Of a stretch of 64,000 nucleotides of DNA, positions 63,639 through 64,000 are shown one piece after another; the stretch's first letter is position 1; the number at the start of each line of letters is the position of its first letter. Source of the DNA: Fimbriiglobus ruber (GTDB lineage Bacteria > Planctomycetota > Planctomycetia > Gemmatales > Gemmataceae). The stretch covers positions 310,001 through 374,000 of the forward strand of contig NZ_NIDE01000001.1 in the NCBI RefSeq assembly GCF_002197845.1, given 5' to 3'. The notes below the pieces were generated by a model, which ran no database searches, was not told the origin of the DNA, and saw nothing but the letters and a program-made list of their open reading frames with translations. A program made the position numbers and the translations under genes.

Positions 63639-63908
63639 CTAAAACTGGTGGATTTTTTTGTGGCAGATTTCACAAACCAAGGACAAGACGCCGAGGTGAT
63701 CCATCTCCCGACCGACGACAGACGAGCCATCTGGCAGGCGATAAGTACGGTGATGGACGTGACCGGACAGATTGAAAACAGAACAGAGATCGACGCCGCA
63801 CTCTTGGCAAATTCCTTGGTCCCTTTTCCAAATCCTCGACCTGCATTCCTGCCAGTACGGAGACGTTAAAAATTGACGATATAATCGCTGTCGTAAAGTT
63901 AGTGCCAC
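63639..63908 (-). CDS. HNH endonuclease-like protein
   Basis: 89 residues. The treble-clef HNH core is complete: CQEC (34-37), the metal/catalytic HVHH (50-53), DHLGVLSLVC and CEICHKKIH (79-87) with its CxxCH. The N-terminus (LRQRLYRQFLTSPYWQECRSRIWKRD) is the usual HNH helix. Small free HNH proteins are common next to phage terminases, so it may be a phage gene. It lies 90 bp upstream of the RAMP-like gene on the same strand, likely in one transcript. A palindromic operator precedes it. Confidence 0.87.
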   Translation of the reverse strand: MALTLRQRLYRQFLTSPYWQECRSRIWKRDQGICQECGVDLCSVFNLSGHVHHRTYRLPDGSSVVGREMDHLGVLSLVCEICHKKIHQF

Positions 63909-63920
63909 ACACTATCTAGG

Positions 63921-63944
63921 TTGCAACTTTTGAAATAGTTGCAA
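63921..63944. promoter_or_regulatory. Palindromic operator between HNH gene and rightward gene
   Basis: TTGCAACT (63921-63928) is inverted as AGTTGCAA (63937-63944). Its right half overlaps the -35 box of the rightward promoter, so a bound repressor would block it. It stands 13 bases ahead of the HNH start and may control both directions. Confidence 0.6.
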
Positions 63945-63967
63945 GGAATCTCACGGTTTGTTATAAT
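63939..63967 (+). promoter_or_regulatory. Sigma-70 type promoter for the rightward gene
   Basis: TTGCAA at 63939-63944 and TATAAT at 63962-63967 are separated by exactly 17 bases. The start codon at 63995 with GGAG about nine bases ahead fits this promoter. Confidence 0.75.
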
Positions 63968-63994
63968 CATCACTACTCTAGGACGGAGACACCT

Positions 63995-64000
63995 ATGATA
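63995..64000 (+). CDS. Start of a further gene, cut by the window edge
   Basis: ATG ATA with CGGAGACACCT directly upstream, and a strong promoter 30 bases ahead. Only two codons are visible. Given the shared operator it may encode the repressor of the HNH/RAMP transcript (guess). Confidence 0.5.

Noticed and set aside
63648-63869. A plus-strand frame across the HNH gene
   Set aside because: Antisense shadow; the minus strand carries the complete HNH motif set.

Overview
The window reads as a piece of a planctomycete chromosome, most likely of the Gemmata/Fimbriiglobus group. The evidence is two large proteins with the planctomycete cytochrome (PSCyt1), DUF1549 and DUF1553 architecture, a DUF1501 partner, a surface protein opening with the planctomycete-type 'LESRATPA' N-terminus, a family of GC-rich perfect palindromes between genes, and many secreted proteins of unknown role. 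The assignment rests on protein families only.

Positions 1-16.7 kb hold ordinary core and secretome genes: a partial HExxH metallopeptidase, a DUF1501 and PSCyt1/DUF1553 pair, 5-oxoprolinase subunit PxpA, a CocE/NonD hydrolase, an ECF sigma factor overlapping a putative anti-sigma protein, a DUF429 protein and a giant beta-helix/Ig/FG-GAP surface protein. At 17.0-18.2 kb an AT-richer insert carries a PARP-like ADP-ribosyltransferase coupled to a small partner gene, looking like a toxin or defence cassette. From 19 to 34.7 kb are an RND efflux pump, a methyltransferase, a YciE-like protein, a Wza-like export lipoprotein, a second PSCyt1/DUF1553 giant, tadA, a beta-propeller protein and a two-domain ABC permease.

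Positions 34.8-38.2 kb form an AT-rich island with a SIR2-HerA anti-phage pair (minus strand). Both genes are broken as read: one frameshift in SIR2 and two in HerA. All three are repaired by one extra G, and all lie at short G-runs. From 38.3 to 52 kb come a small metal-binding protein, an AraC regulator, nuoJKLM, a thioredoxin-like gene interrupted by one in-frame TGA followed by a hairpin (possible selenocysteine), secreted hydrolases, an RRM protein, a Clp-N protein and several small or broken genes.

Positions 52.6-64 kb are mobile. Two paralogous modules, each tyrosine integrase (-), repeat lipoprotein (+), excisionase-like HTH (-), lie in the same direction. The left module has lost half its integrase, and its lipoprotein is split by an IS4-type element with a 9-bp target duplication. 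An IS5-type element with a TTA duplication and a 3'-half tRNA remnant with its own terminator lie between the modules. The second module continues into cargo: a small membrane protein, an Apea-like HEPN protein, an OB-fold-like lipoprotein, and then, at the right edge, an HNH protein and a RAMP-like protein followed on the same strand by about 500 bp of non-coding DNA carrying some 16 degenerate copies of a 13-base core at roughly 31-base period, closed by a terminator hairpin. This HNH / RAMP-like / array cassette is the best candidate in the window for an undescribed system.
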